Part shown: one piece after another, positions 38,101 through 49,800 of the stretch | Numbering within the stretch: position 1 is the first letter of the stretch | Layout: every line of letters begins with the position of its first letter | From: Carallia brachiata | Lineage: Eukaryota > Streptophyta > Magnoliopsida > Malpighiales > Rhizophoraceae | NCBI GenBank assembly: GCA_021464245.1 | Contig: JADCRB010000001.1 | Coordinates: forward strand, 1,767,715 to 1,831,714 | Direction: 5' to 3' | Length of the DNA stretch: 64,000 nt | Translations under genes and position numbers: made by a program | Notes under the pieces: generated by a model | Told to the model about the DNA's origin: nothing | Database searches by the model: none | Seen by the model: the letters and a program-made list of their open reading frames with translations, nothing else

Positions 38101-41100
38101 ATTATTTGAATGTATACCAAAAATGTCCAGTATCATATTGGGAAAGAATTTCTGAGTTATAAAATTAGAATAACAAGAGCAAAGGGCAGATTGAATTTGT
38201 TTAGACACGATGGCCAGAATTTGTTAAGTCACAAGAAATTCTACAAAATTACAAAGAAAAAGAATTCTGCATTTTCTCCTCCACTGGAAACTTGTCATTG
38301 TGGTCCAAATATTGAGTCAAATAAATGAGGATTTATTATATTTCCATGGGACCTCCAAAAACTCAGCTCACTTTTCTAAGCAGTGTTATTTAGACCTTGG
38401 CAAAAAGGTCTGCATAGTCTAGGTAAGAAGCTAAACTAAGAACAAAGTAGAGCGTACCTTTGCCAAGGTCCACAATGGAGACTAAATCCTAATGCATAAC
38501 TTCTTGAATGATGAAAAATGTCCCTGGACCTTCCATTTTCAACAAATATCCATTTTAAGCTCACGCAATACTAAGAATTGCATCCCAGGGAGGTCATGAG
38601 GGAAAGAGGAGGTGTTGAAACAAATGCTACGAAAGAATATAGCACAGGCATAAACAACATGACAGCCAAAGGAAATCAACATAAATTGCCAGAGATTTTT
38701 GAATAAAGAACAAATATAATGATGGGACATTATTATTTGAAATAACTTATAAAATGTGCATCTTCTTATGTGTTTAGCACGCATGTCAAATGGAATGTTG
38801 CACAACGATCCCTAAAACACAAGATGATTTAGAAAGAGAACTACAAGAATGTATCTCATGTAGTCATACAGTTTGATAGTCTCTATTCTGGAGAAGTCCA
38901 ATTGCATAAAGCCTGGCCACATATGGACGTATGACTTCCGACAGCCTCTGATTTATGTCAACAGCATCTCGTCCCAATGGAACCTAGTAACATTGCAAGC
39001 AGGAAATATGCATAGAGAAAACAAGCTTTACAGCAACAAATTTCAAAATTCAAGCCAGCACATACCTGAATCAATTCAATTTTTCTGTTTTGAACATACG
39101 GACTGACATCAGGGTCACTCTCATTTCGATATTCAAGTGTGGATATATGCAAGTTATCAATTATATTCTGGATAGCAGGCTGCTTTGCTGCATAATTCCA
39201 TCTAGCATTATAAGCAATGTGAATCAAAATTTATGACACATGGCAGAAAATCCAATTTCTATGAGTGAAACTTACATCCTGGTGTTGCAGTCAAAGCTAA
39301 TATTCTCAGCTGCAACGATGCTGCCATTAACTGCACAGATTTACAGTATCACAAGCAACTCAATCGCAATGTAACTGTTTGCTAATAATGCAAAAAGGCA
39401 GAAGAAAACAGCACAACAAACCTCACGAACTGCCACACAATAAGAATAATTCCCTAATGCCCGATGAGCTTCATCAATCACCAAACACACCAGGTATCTT
39501 ACCAAACAAGTTCCTGAAAGAAGTAGCTATGTGAGCAAAAACCAATTGTTAAATGCCCAACACAAAAAATTTCACTGAAAACTGTAAAAGATATGACATA
39601 GATTTTCACACAGACGATGACTCGAAGTATTACCAGATTGAATATCCTTCTCCAGCACTTGTGGGGTTACAAAAAAAACCCGTTTTGTTTTCCAAAAGCA
39701 TGCCCTTCTTGAAGGAGTTATCTGACCTGTCATATCAATTGTCCATTCCTGCAATCACTTAATAAATAATATGAAATTCTAAACTTCCACTCAAAAAACA
39801 AAATGCAAGAAAACCTTTCCACTAACAATCTTACTTGCGGTATTCCCACAATATTATGGCATGCTTCTATTTGTTGCATTACTAGTGGTCGAGAAGGAGC
39901 AGCAAATACTATTTTCCCTGCCATAGACATAAAGTTTTTTAAGTAAACTTGAGAAACAAAGCAATGAACAAGAAACAATAGGGCTAACTCAGAATCCAGT
40001 TAGTCTGTCATTCAAAAGGTATGTAGAAAGAAGCAACTGAATTACAAAAGTATGTATGCATAAGAGCATAGTAATGTCTGGCGAATAGGGTCTTGTCCCA
40101 CAATTTTTTAGCATCTATGTTTGTGAATATCCAACAATGTAGGAATACTAGTTTTTCAAATTCAAGTTCAAGACTGAATGTCAGCAGGGAAGGAAATAAA
40201 AATTGAAGAAACAATTAATTGCTCAAAACAGGTTGTTTCATCAGCCTCACAGTTGAGCTTCAAGCTCGAGGTTATATGCCACTTTTCACTAAGTCAAGTG
40301 GCGAAAGAAAGCTTCCCAGGCATACCAGTTTTCTCTATAACCAGTATACATCATTTCCCACACTTATTATCCCAAAACATTTGGGGGAAAAAAAGTCAGC
40401 TTTTACTTTTAATGCCTTTTAAAACTTCCATAAGTTGAAAAGAAGTAAAAAATTAGTCGACAATTTCTCCATGCATACCTACAGTCACACCGTCTCCTTG
40501 CCTCAAGCCGTTGCCAGCGCTGAGAATGGAGACTACTAGTTAAGAAGCTAGCATACATCCAAGAAGTTCGTCTTCATATTTATCTAAATTTTTTTCTGAC
40601 AGACAACATCACTTTAACTAAAAAAGGAATCTTAAACAAATAACAAATCAGAGTTAAACTGAAATTTGAAGCATAAGGAAGTAGAGAACATGTATATATA
40701 TTTACCATCGGGAAACCATCTAAAATAGTTATACATGACAACAGCAGCAATAAGAGTTTTCCCGAGCCCAGTCGGCAGCGCCACCAATGTATTTGAAAAT
40801 AGTCCAGTCTTGCTTATCGCAAATTGATAATCACGGAGAGGAACATTAACTACAACACAACAACAGAAAAAAAAAAGAAAGAGGGACAATCAATAACCCA
40901 TTAAGAATTTGGGTACACTTCCACAGTAGAACTCATGCCATACAACATCAATATCATTAAAATCAAACTCAAAGTACATAACCATAACTCCGAAAACATC
41001 CCAATTTGTTTCTTGGACTCCACATTCAAACAAAATCACAAGAAAAAGAAGACTCCCCCCCCCCCCCTTTTTTACAAAAAAGGAAAAAAAATAAAAGAGA

Positions 41101-41617
41101 AATGTTAAAGTGAACCTGGGTATATCCAAGTTTTGGCTGCCTCAGCATCAATCCCAACGAAGGTCGCCCTCTCATCACCGTCAACATCATCATCACCATC
41201 GCGGCACCGACCTCCAGTTTCAACATCAATCTTGGGATTCCCGAAAAACCTATTGAGCGTCGATTGCTTACAATTAACCGCATGACGCTTCTTGCGGCGT
41301 TCTTCTTGTTGTCGAGCGAAGATGAGAACAAAATCAGGACGGGGAGGGGCAAATCGGAAGACGAATTTTTTGGAACGAACTAACAGTAGACGAAGGGTTT
41401 GCGTTTTGGCACGCCACATCGATCTCTCTCACGGCTGCCTCCCAATCAAATTCCTATAATTTTTTTTTTTCAACAAATTTTTTTTAAAAAGCAATCAAGA
41501 AAACGAGAAAAAAATAAAAAAGAAAGGAAATGAAAAGAAGAAGAGAATTAGAGAACGGAATTGAACACATACGTCGTCGTTGTCGGCGATAATCTGGAGA
41601 GGAACCGACGAGGTCAT
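32181..41617 (-). CDS. FANCM: FANCM-type DNA helicase/translocase (23 exons, frame breaks present)
   Basis: Nuclear SF2 helicase of the FANCM/Mph1 family. It remodels forks and D-loops and limits meiotic crossovers in plants. Exons: 41617-41573, 41453-41116, 40849-40706, 39917-39835, 39748-39634, 39513-39422, 39330-39276, 39187-39066, 38983-38870, 38006-37813, 37347-37217, 36905-36845, 36752-36682, 36544-36495, 36408-36243, 36133-36006, 35920-35585, 35507-35444, 34826-34162, 34037-33568, 33479-33428, 33182-33024, 32771-32181. About 1415 residues (Arabidopsis about 1340). Motifs: [12 protein letters not shown] near the start, [16 protein letters not shown], Walker [13 protein letters not shown] in [44 protein letters not shown], conserved tail [18 protein letters not shown]. 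No ERCC4 domain, as in plant orthologues. Exons 3-18 keep phase throughout; exons 2, 19, 20/21 and 23 need one-base (exon 2 perhaps two-base) corrections. Intron 15 is AT-AC, intron 10 GC-AG. Confidence 0.9.
32980..33021. repeat. Microsatellite (GC/GT/GA)n in FANCM intron 22
   Basis: The plus strand reads GCGCGCGCGG, then GTGTGTGTGTGTG, then GAGAGAGAGAGAG, immediately beside the exon 22 donor on the minus strand. Confidence 0.9.
36134..36242 (-). other. U12-type AT-AC intron of FANCM
   Basis: On the minus strand the intron starts ATATCCTTCTT at 36242 and ends in AC at 36135-36134. A perfect U12 branch-point consensus, TTCCTTGAC, lies at 36151-36143, so the branch A is about 10 bases from the 3' splice site. 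Length is 109 bases. The join gives [11 protein letters not shown] across the boundary, the known plant FANCM sequence. No GT-AG choice in this interval gives that sequence. Confidence 0.9.
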
Positions 41618-42242
41618 TAGGGACAATGGAGAATTGACAGTCGGATCTTTTCGACTTTTCCGACCCGCGCTCCGTCGGAGTGTGTTTGAGAGACGATTTG
41701 GGGGTCTCCGGTTAGTGAAGAGAGAGGAATGGCGGCAAAAAACTCAAATAAGCAAGTTTTTGTTTCATGGAGGGGCGGGCTTTGAAAGCGTAAAAGATAC
41801 GCTGTTCCCCTGCAAAATTCCAATTGGATTTAGGTTTGGATTTGGATTTGGATTGGGGAAGCCCAATGAGATTAGTAATTGGGCCTGACCTGCTCGTAAA
41901 TAGGCGGTGCGAAAGGGTAAAAGATAGGCTGTTTCCTTTGTAAAATCCCACTTGGGTTTGGATTCGAATTTGGTGAACTCCTAATGAGATTTGGACTTGG
42001 GCCTTTTCGCTCATGGGCGCTCCCTTTTAGCATTTTCTAATCTTCAACTACCAATTTAGCTGAGTGGCCACTGGTCCAGAAGCTGGAGTTAAAATTTCAG
42101 TTTTTTTATTTATTTTTCAAATCAAATCTTGCTTAAGGATCAAAATTTTTTTTAAAAAAAGTCTGAAATATAACTAAAAAAGAGCAATTTATATGATAAT
42201 TGAGACTAAGAAATTAAATAATTTTTTTTCTATATATATATA

Positions 42243-42452
42243 TATATATGAGATTTGTTACGGACAGTCACTTTTTATCTTCTCTTTTACAGACACTAAT
42301 TACAAATCAACACATCAACACTTTTCAATGGCATTTCTGTAATAATTTTGACATTTAATTTTTTGATAACCAATTAACACCTGTCACGTAAGCAGTAATT
42401 GTAAAAGAGAAAATAAAAGTGATTGTTACTAGTATTTCTCATATATATACTA
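42243..42452. mobile_element. MITE with about 55-bp inverted repeats, upstream of FANCM
   Basis: The left arm starts GAGATTTGTTACGGACAGTC and contains TCTTCTCTTTTACAGACAC. The right arm in reverse reads GAGAAATACTAGTAACAATC and contains TTTTCTCTTTTACAATTAC. Both ends abut TATATATA runs, consistent with insertion at a TA-rich target. The element is about 210 bases and non-coding. Confidence 0.65.
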
Positions 42453-45400
42453 TTAGAGCTCATTAGACATATTATTGTTTATGATTGGTCATATGTGCCC
42501 AAAAATTATCAAATTAGCTCGAAATCAAGCAAATAAGAAAGCAAGAAGCCAATCCTGCTTCTGCTGCACCAAAAAAAAAAAAAAAAAGAAAGCAAGAAGC
42601 CAAGAACCATCTTGAACGATTATCCAACATAATTCTCCCTCACCACCTCTAATTATCTATTTTTATAACAAATAATTGTAGGCAACACTCCTACTCACTT
42701 ATGCGGAAAAAAAAAAAAGAAAAGGAGAAATATTGTCACGCGGATCACACGTGCCGCAAGAAGCGTGGGACGGGAAGGAAGGAAATAACATCTCCAGCCC
42801 TTCCTGATAGGTGCGAGTCATACACAACTCGGTTTCCATATTTCGCTGCAAATGAAGAGCTAAGAAGAAGCGTCATGGGCTTGAACAATGGTCTCATGTC
42901 CGCTGCCTCCAAACTATTGACTGCCTCAGAATCGCCTTTAACCAAGTCAGGTCGTTCAGTCATTCAGTCCTCGTCATCCACATTCTTTTTCAGGCTCGCT
43001 TAATTGCTTTTGACGTTGAACTCTTTCCCGGCTGTGAGCAGAATTTAATTACGGGAAGGATGTGGCAATGGTTTTTTGTTGTAGCCGCGCCACATTGCTT
43101 CTCTTTAGTTTTGAGGTCTTTTGTCGTTCAATGTCCTTGTGAGGAACCATGCGGCTGATTGCTCTGGTTCTTTAACAAGAAAAACAAACCGTCTGGTGAT
43201 ATCCCAAGCCGTTGATGTTTGACATGTCGGTTCGGAGATTTATATGCTTTTTTTTCCTCGGATTTCCGAATGCAAATTTGCCTCTCCATTAAATATTTTG
43301 TTAGCAACAGTTATTTTTATTTTTATTTTTATAATTGTTCATATATAATATGTATTGATTAATTGTTAAAAAATTAAAATTAAGTATATTATAATTTTAT
43401 TATTAAAAATATTAAATTTGTTATTTTTAATTAATAATTATATATAAAAAAGAGTAAAATGTGACTTCAATAGCAAATCTCCTTGGTCAAATTCAAATTC
43501 TAACTAAAACTCTAATTACTCTTTCTCAGGAGGTTCTTTATTAATTGTTAGCAAAAGAATTCAGGCCATAGCCATATCTGCGACCTTATCATTCCAAGAA
43601 CCCATTTCTCCCGTGCCCGTATCTTTGCCAGATACGTGACACCGACAGTACCTTTATTATTACTAAATGAATAATGGAAACTTCCAAGTACTTATGCGTT
43701 GGGTGCCAAGCTGTTGCACAGTTGTCAATTCTTTGTTCCTCTTGGCTCTTGCACCATATGAACCCGAAAAAAAACCAAAATCGCTGCCATTATTTTCGGA
43801 CTATCAGAGGAGAGGATTTCCATTGGAATCTTGATTCATATTTAGGATTTTGCTATGTTAAAAATCAAAACAAATAAAAAAATAAATAATTATGATGTAA
43901 ATTAAATATTTATTATATGATATATTTAACATAAATAAAGTTTTTAAAAAAGATTAAATGAAGATGTCTGACAGATAATTTTAATTTCAATCCATAACTG
44001 CAGGGACTAAATGTCCTCTTTAATGACATAAAAATAAAAAATAAAAAAATAAAAAAATAAAAAATAATAGAATAGATTTGACACACAAAAAGACTAGGAT
44101 TGGTGCCGACGCATAACACTGCATGGCCCGTAGCCTCTTCAAGAGCCCAAAAGCTCCTTCTTGATGGCCTACCCATTTTCGATTGGTTTCTCAGAATAAA
44201 AATTAATTTTATTTTTCAAGAATTGAGACGTCCATCGTCATCCGACAAAGGATCGCAAAAAGAGTCCGCAGAACGTGGCGCCATTTTACAGTCGAGACCT
44301 TCGCTATCTGCCATTGAAGAAGAAAGATCCTCAACTTCTCTCTCCCTCACGCCGTGCTCTTTTGCGTAAGTGCGTGCGTGCGTGCGGAGCTGAAGAGCTT
44401 CCAAGGTACACTTTCTTTTCTTTTTTTTTTTCTTTTCTTTGCACCAAAAAAAAAATGTAGACTTTCTTTTCTCTCCTCTTTCTTTAAAATTAACAAGAAC
44501 GCAAAAAAAAAAGAGCCCTAAATGCTGACAATCCTCTTTTGATTTGGCAATACGACGTCGATTTCAAATAAGGGCAATCTTCGTATTGTAAAAACTAGGA
44601 CCTCCGCTTAATTGATGGCTTTATTCTTTTTTTTTTCAATTATTGCAGATTGATAATAATTTAGTTTTGTACGGTTATTTAATGACTAGAATTTATATTT
44701 CTAGGTTACGATTAGTTTTTTTTATCAAGAGTGCATGCGTACCCATCTAATGAAGCCTAAACGCTTAAATCCACAAGAATAGATGTTTATGGCCAGAAAA
44801 TTTGACTTAAGAACATCTTTATGGTGGATCCTAGTTTATAAAAAATAATATATATATATATATTTTTAAATTTTAGTTTTTCTATCCAAAACTATTAAAT
44901 GTGCAATTAGGACTGTATGTAATACAACCAAAAACAAAAGACCGTGTAACCAGATATTATTAAACGACTAATAATGAGCATGTGCAACACGTAAATTTAT
45001 AAAATTAATTAAAATTTTATTTTTACTTGTATTTTATGAGAAATAAAAAATAAAAAAATTAAATGTTTATTATTACTTTTGTTTTCTAAACATAATTTCA
45101 ATTGAACTTGATTTATAATATAAATATAGATTGGAATCAAATTCTCGTTTACCTCTTCTTCGATGTATCTAATGGTAAGATTTGAGGTCATGATATATAA
45201 CAAAATAAAAAACAAAACATATAAAATTTCTAAGACATCACCTAATAACATAAAAAAAAAAAAACTTAATAGTCTATCGAATCAAAACAATAATATTATA
45301 AAATTAAATTTTAATTGTAAATGACAAACAAAAATAGGACTAGACTAACTTTAAAAGAGATGGTAATGTTACACTTGCGTTTGAAACTAATACAATCTAT

Positions 45401-46589
45401 AATATGCTAGTGAGGGATGACACGCTCGTTATTGTCAAGTATTGGGAGAAATATATAATTCTAAGGTTAATTGAGATTTAGGCAAAATTAAAACCTTTAT
45501 ATATATATATATATAAAAGATGATTAGGTATCGTTTTTTAGCAATAAAAATTTGTTTCGTTTTGGACTATTCACCACTGGAAGCAGACGACGACAATTGC
45601 GGGTTAAACTAAAATTACTTTTCAAATTCTTCCATGTCCCAAATTTCAATTTCTCCCACAGACCAAAAAAAGAAAAAATTTTAATGTCCCCTAATTAACC
45701 CCTTGCTCTTTTACGTACCCTCTCCAAGTCGCGGTGCAATTTACAAAATCATAAAGTAATAGTAACAAAACAGTCTGTTAGTAGCAGTAGTAATTAAAGT
45801 TTTTTTTTTTTTCTTCTCCTTTCTTTTTTTTCCTCTCTTATCTTAATAACTAATATTATAAACAAATTTATGTTGTACTGAGTTAAAAATCAAATAAGTA
45901 TAAGTAGGTATCAACTAAAGACTTTTTTTTATGAAAATCACTATAAAAAATAACGGACCTCCTTATGCTAATGGGTATTCACACGTAATAAATAATCAAA
46001 TAACAAAGTAGTAATCAAAATTAAAAAAAAAAAAACTGAATTTACAAATTTTAATTAGTTGAGGAAAGTAATTTTAGATAGTAATAATTTTTTATAAAAA
46101 AAAAGATAAAAGGAGAGTAGTAAATCACTTTAATTAGATTAGCTTTGTTCAAGGCGCTCTTGATCTCGTCAAAAAATTTTCTTTCGGCTAGCACCAATCC
46201 AACCAAGTTTATGTCCCAAATTTAGCCCATAAATCTGGCTAAACGTCCATCCTGCGAGAGAAGAAAAAGTTCATCCTGGCTAAATGTTGGAGTTTTTGTT
46301 CTTTTTTTTTATCTTGTGCAAAGGTAAACGTAAAAGTTAACACAAATAAAAAGTTAAGAAAAAAAGCAATTATTTGGTGCAAAATACAACATATATGTGA
46401 GAAAAGAAGAGATGGGTAAAGCCGTAAAGTGGTGGATTCAAGGAACTCAAAAAAAAAAAATGGTGGATTCAAGCACTCTTATTCCTAAATGCTTTCAATA
46501 ATTATTCTGTAACTAATAATGCAAATAATAAATACTGATGTCCTTTTATAATTTGAAAAAGAAAATTGAATGATATTGATATTGAAATT

Positions 46590-46830
46590 AAAATTCTAAT
46601 TTTAATAGAATATTAAAAACACAATAATTATTAAAATCCTAATTATATTAAAATACCAGTGAAGATTATAATTGTCGAGAATTTATTAAATTAAAAATTT
46701 AACAATTCAAAAATTGAGTTTTTGAGAATTCTAGCATAACGTAAGCACGTGAATATTTTTTATACTTCTGTTATTATATTTTATATTAGTATTAAGACCC
46801 GCACGATGTACAAATTTATTAAATTTGTTG
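46590..46830. repeat. Dispersed repeat copy a
   Basis: Shares an ordered set of landmarks with 48440-48690: TTTTAATAGAATA, TTATTAAATTAAAAATTTAA, AGTTTTTGAGAATTC, TTCTNTTATTATATTTTA and CGCACNATG near the end. Confidence 0.65.
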
Positions 46831-47556
46831 ATACTAACTTTGAGAAGAAATTATATGAAGACCGCTCTTTGCACAGGTTATTATATTTACTCCTTTAAAA
46901 ATACATAAATAATCGTTACCATAAATTGAGTAGATATGTGATAAATTATAAGTGAGTATATTGAATATCTAACTGTAATTATAACTATAGATAATGAGAG
47001 AATCTTCTAAAAAAATAATATATATTAATATTCATAAAATTTAAATCCTAATAATGAATATTAATTTTAATTTTAATATATAATTTTTGAAATTCAGTAT
47101 TCTTTTGAGTATAAATTTTTTTATCACTTGAAGTCAGGAATCATAATTATAATTAATTTAAACATATTACCAAAATTAATTCACTATACTATTAAGAAAG
47201 ATATGAGCAAATAATAATATAAAACACTAAAAAATATTTATGTGCAAATATATGTGCTAACACTATCAGTTAGACTGTGACCTTTAATTGATGCTGAAAC
47301 CTATAGTCTTGTTCATTCAAGACTTTAGTTGAGTTTGAGTCTATTTTTTTTTTCTTTTTAGCTTCCTCTATACCAAAAAAAAAAAAAGAATTTAAATTGG
47401 TTTTTTTTTTTTTGTTGCCACCGGTTTTTGACATAATCAACTAGTTGCGGACATATATGTGCATGCGAATAAAATCACACGAACAATTTTACCGTATCTC
47501 TAATATCTTATTTTCCTAAACTATGAGATCAGATTAAGGTTTTGGAATTAACAAAT

Positions 47557-47805
47557 GAATTCAATGCATAATATCTCCTCGACTAAAAATTAACGAATAA
47601 ATTCACAAAGAATAATTCATAAATATCTCCAAAAACAAAAATAAGGCGTTGTAATTAAAAAATAAGCAAAATAAGTAAAATAAGGCTTAATAATTTTTGT
47701 TACATTCAATGCATAATATCTCCCCAACTAAGAATTAACGAATAAATACGCTAAGAATAATTCATAAAATATCTCCAAAAGCAAAAATAAGGCGTTGTAT
47801 TAAAA
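47557..47805. repeat. Two-copy tandem duplication, about 148-bp period
   Basis: The block ATTCAATGCATAATATCTCC, ATTAACGAATAAAT, AAGAATAATTCATAAA, ATATCTCCAAAA and AAAAATAAGGCGTTGT occurs at about 47557-47655 and again at about 47705-47803. Confidence 0.85.
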
Positions 47806-48439
47806 AAGAAGAAAAAAAAAGAAGAAGAAACATAAGGCTTAAAATTTTTTGGTACATACATAAGGCTTAATAATGAATAATATATGAAGAATTATGAACA
47901 TGTTGAACGCAGAAATAAAAAGCAATGAAATTAAGATTAATAAGAATTGTAGGAGAGATTAATTATTATTTTTTTTTTTTTGACAGAAGATTAATTATTA
48001 TCTTAATGCTCCATTCAGTTGAAGAAATATGATAGAATATTTAAGACCATTCTCCATTGTCATCTTTAATATTTATTTGCATTTTTTTCGGCTTAGGTGC
48101 TATTAATTTACTTTAGTCACACTTTGAACAATCGAAGCATCACCAATCTCTGACCTCTAACTTTCCAAGCTACATGAATTAAACATCCAATAGTCCGAGA
48201 CAAGGAAGGAAGGCAATTTACTTTTGTCACCCATTAATCTGCAAAAAGAAAGATATAATTAAAATATTGTTGGACAGCAAAAAAACAAAAAAAAAATCAA
48301 AAAGCCAAAAATAGCATAATGGCATGAGAAATAGAGAATTGAGAAATTTAGTTAAGAAAAAATAAATAAAAATAATGCAAATAGAGGATAATTGTACTTT
48401 TTCATCTTAAAAAGAGATATATGTATGTGAGAATTTTAA

Positions 48440-48690
48440 AGTTTATTAGAATTGAAATTTTAATTTTAATAGAATACTGTGAAAGATTACAATTATCGAA
48501 ATTCAAATTCTATTATAATACCACGAAAGATTACAACTACTGAAATTTATTAAATTAAAAATTTAAAAATCTAGAAATTAAGTTTTTGAGAATTCCAAAC
48601 CAAAAGCTAGAACATAAGTATGTGAACGTTCTATATGCTTCTATTATTATATTTTACTAGTAATAGACTCGCACAATGCGTAAATTTAAT
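48440..48690. repeat. Dispersed repeat copy b, joining the tandem array
   Basis: Second copy of the 46590-46830 repeat. It runs directly into the tandem array, which suggests that the whole 46.6-49.8 kb interval grew by segmental duplication of one element. Confidence 0.6.
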
Positions 48691-49800
48691 TATATTTTTT
48701 TAAAAAAATTTACTTTATTTTATTTAAAAGAAAAAATAAAAAAATTTGGAAGTAGTGTTTTTTTTTTTTGAGAAAAAAATTATAGGTGAATTTGAGAGAT
48801 TTTTTTAATATTTTTTCTTTTTTAAAAAGGAGGATTCGTGAAATTTTTTATTTTATTTTATTATAAAATTAATAGTTATATATATTTAACTATAATCAAA
48901 GTAGAAATATAAATCAATATAATTCTTATTTAATTATAATTCGATTTATATTAAATGTGAATCCTAATTCTAGTTATGATAGAATTTTCACAATTATAAA
49001 ATATTTTAATATTATTTTTAATTTACGAATTTATTAGGAAACGTCACATATCAGATAGAGAAAGACTGAGATTTTCTCTCAGTTTCAATTTTATATACTT
49101 ACATATAGATATAGACTAGTAATAGATCCATGTAATGTGCGAATTTAATCATATTTTTTAAAAAAATTATTTTTATTTTATTTTATTTTAAAGAAAAATA
49201 AAAAAATATTTTTCCTTTTTAGGAAAAAAAGATTGGAAGTAGAAGTTTTTAACAGATTTTTTTAATCTTTTTTCTTGTCTAAAAAGGAGAATTTAAAATA
49301 GTTTTTTTTTAATTTAATTATAAAAATTATTGTTATAGAGATTTAACTATAGTCAAAATAGAAATATATAAATTAATAAAATTCTTATTTGATTATAATT
49401 AGATTATATTAATTGTGAATTTTAATTATAATTGTGATAAATTTTTCACAATTATAAAATATTTTAATATTATTTTTAATTTATGAATTTATGAGGAATT
49501 GCACATCAGAGAGAAAGACTAAAATTTTCTCTTAACTTCGACTTTATATGCTTACATATAATTTATAGTTATATAGATTTAATTATAATCAAGATAGAAA
49601 TATATCAATCAATAGAATTCTTATTTAATTATAATTAGATTTATATTAATTGTGAATCCTAATTCTAATTTTGATAGAATTTTTATAATTATAAAATATT
49701 TTAATATTATTTTTAATTTATAAATTTATGAGAAATTGCTACATATTAAAAGAGAAAGATTGAGATTTTCTCTAAATTTTGACTTAATAAGTACATATAA
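48655..49800. repeat. Tandem array of AT-rich units (two full, one partial)
   Basis: Unit 1 (about 48655-49110) and unit 2 (about 49118-49555) both run from CTAGTAATAGA through CNCAATTATAAAATATTTTA and ATTATTTTTAATTTA to AGAGAAAGACT, TTTTCTCT and CTTACATATA. A partial third unit (about 49560-49790) repeats only the second half. The period is about 440-460 bases. No coding capacity. Confidence 0.75.

Noticed and set aside
41105..41419. FANCM start at the Met at 41419
   Set aside because: The exon upstream of it in another frame encodes the conserved [12 protein letters not shown] block, so 41419 lies inside exon 2.
42701..43003. 100-codon plus-strand ORF, Lys-rich then Ser-rich
   Set aside because: It starts in a poly-A tract and has no recognised domain. 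The opposite strand gives an equally plausible 72-codon ORF.
44216..44404. Minus-strand ORF with Met near 44404 and a charged, Ser-rich sequence
   Set aside because: It could be a first exon, but no downstream exon, family match or clear donor follows. The surrounding DNA looks at most like a promoter patch.
46590..49800. CRISPR-like array
   Set aside because: The repeats are long, AT-rich and adjacent, without regular short spacers, and the genome is eukaryotic.
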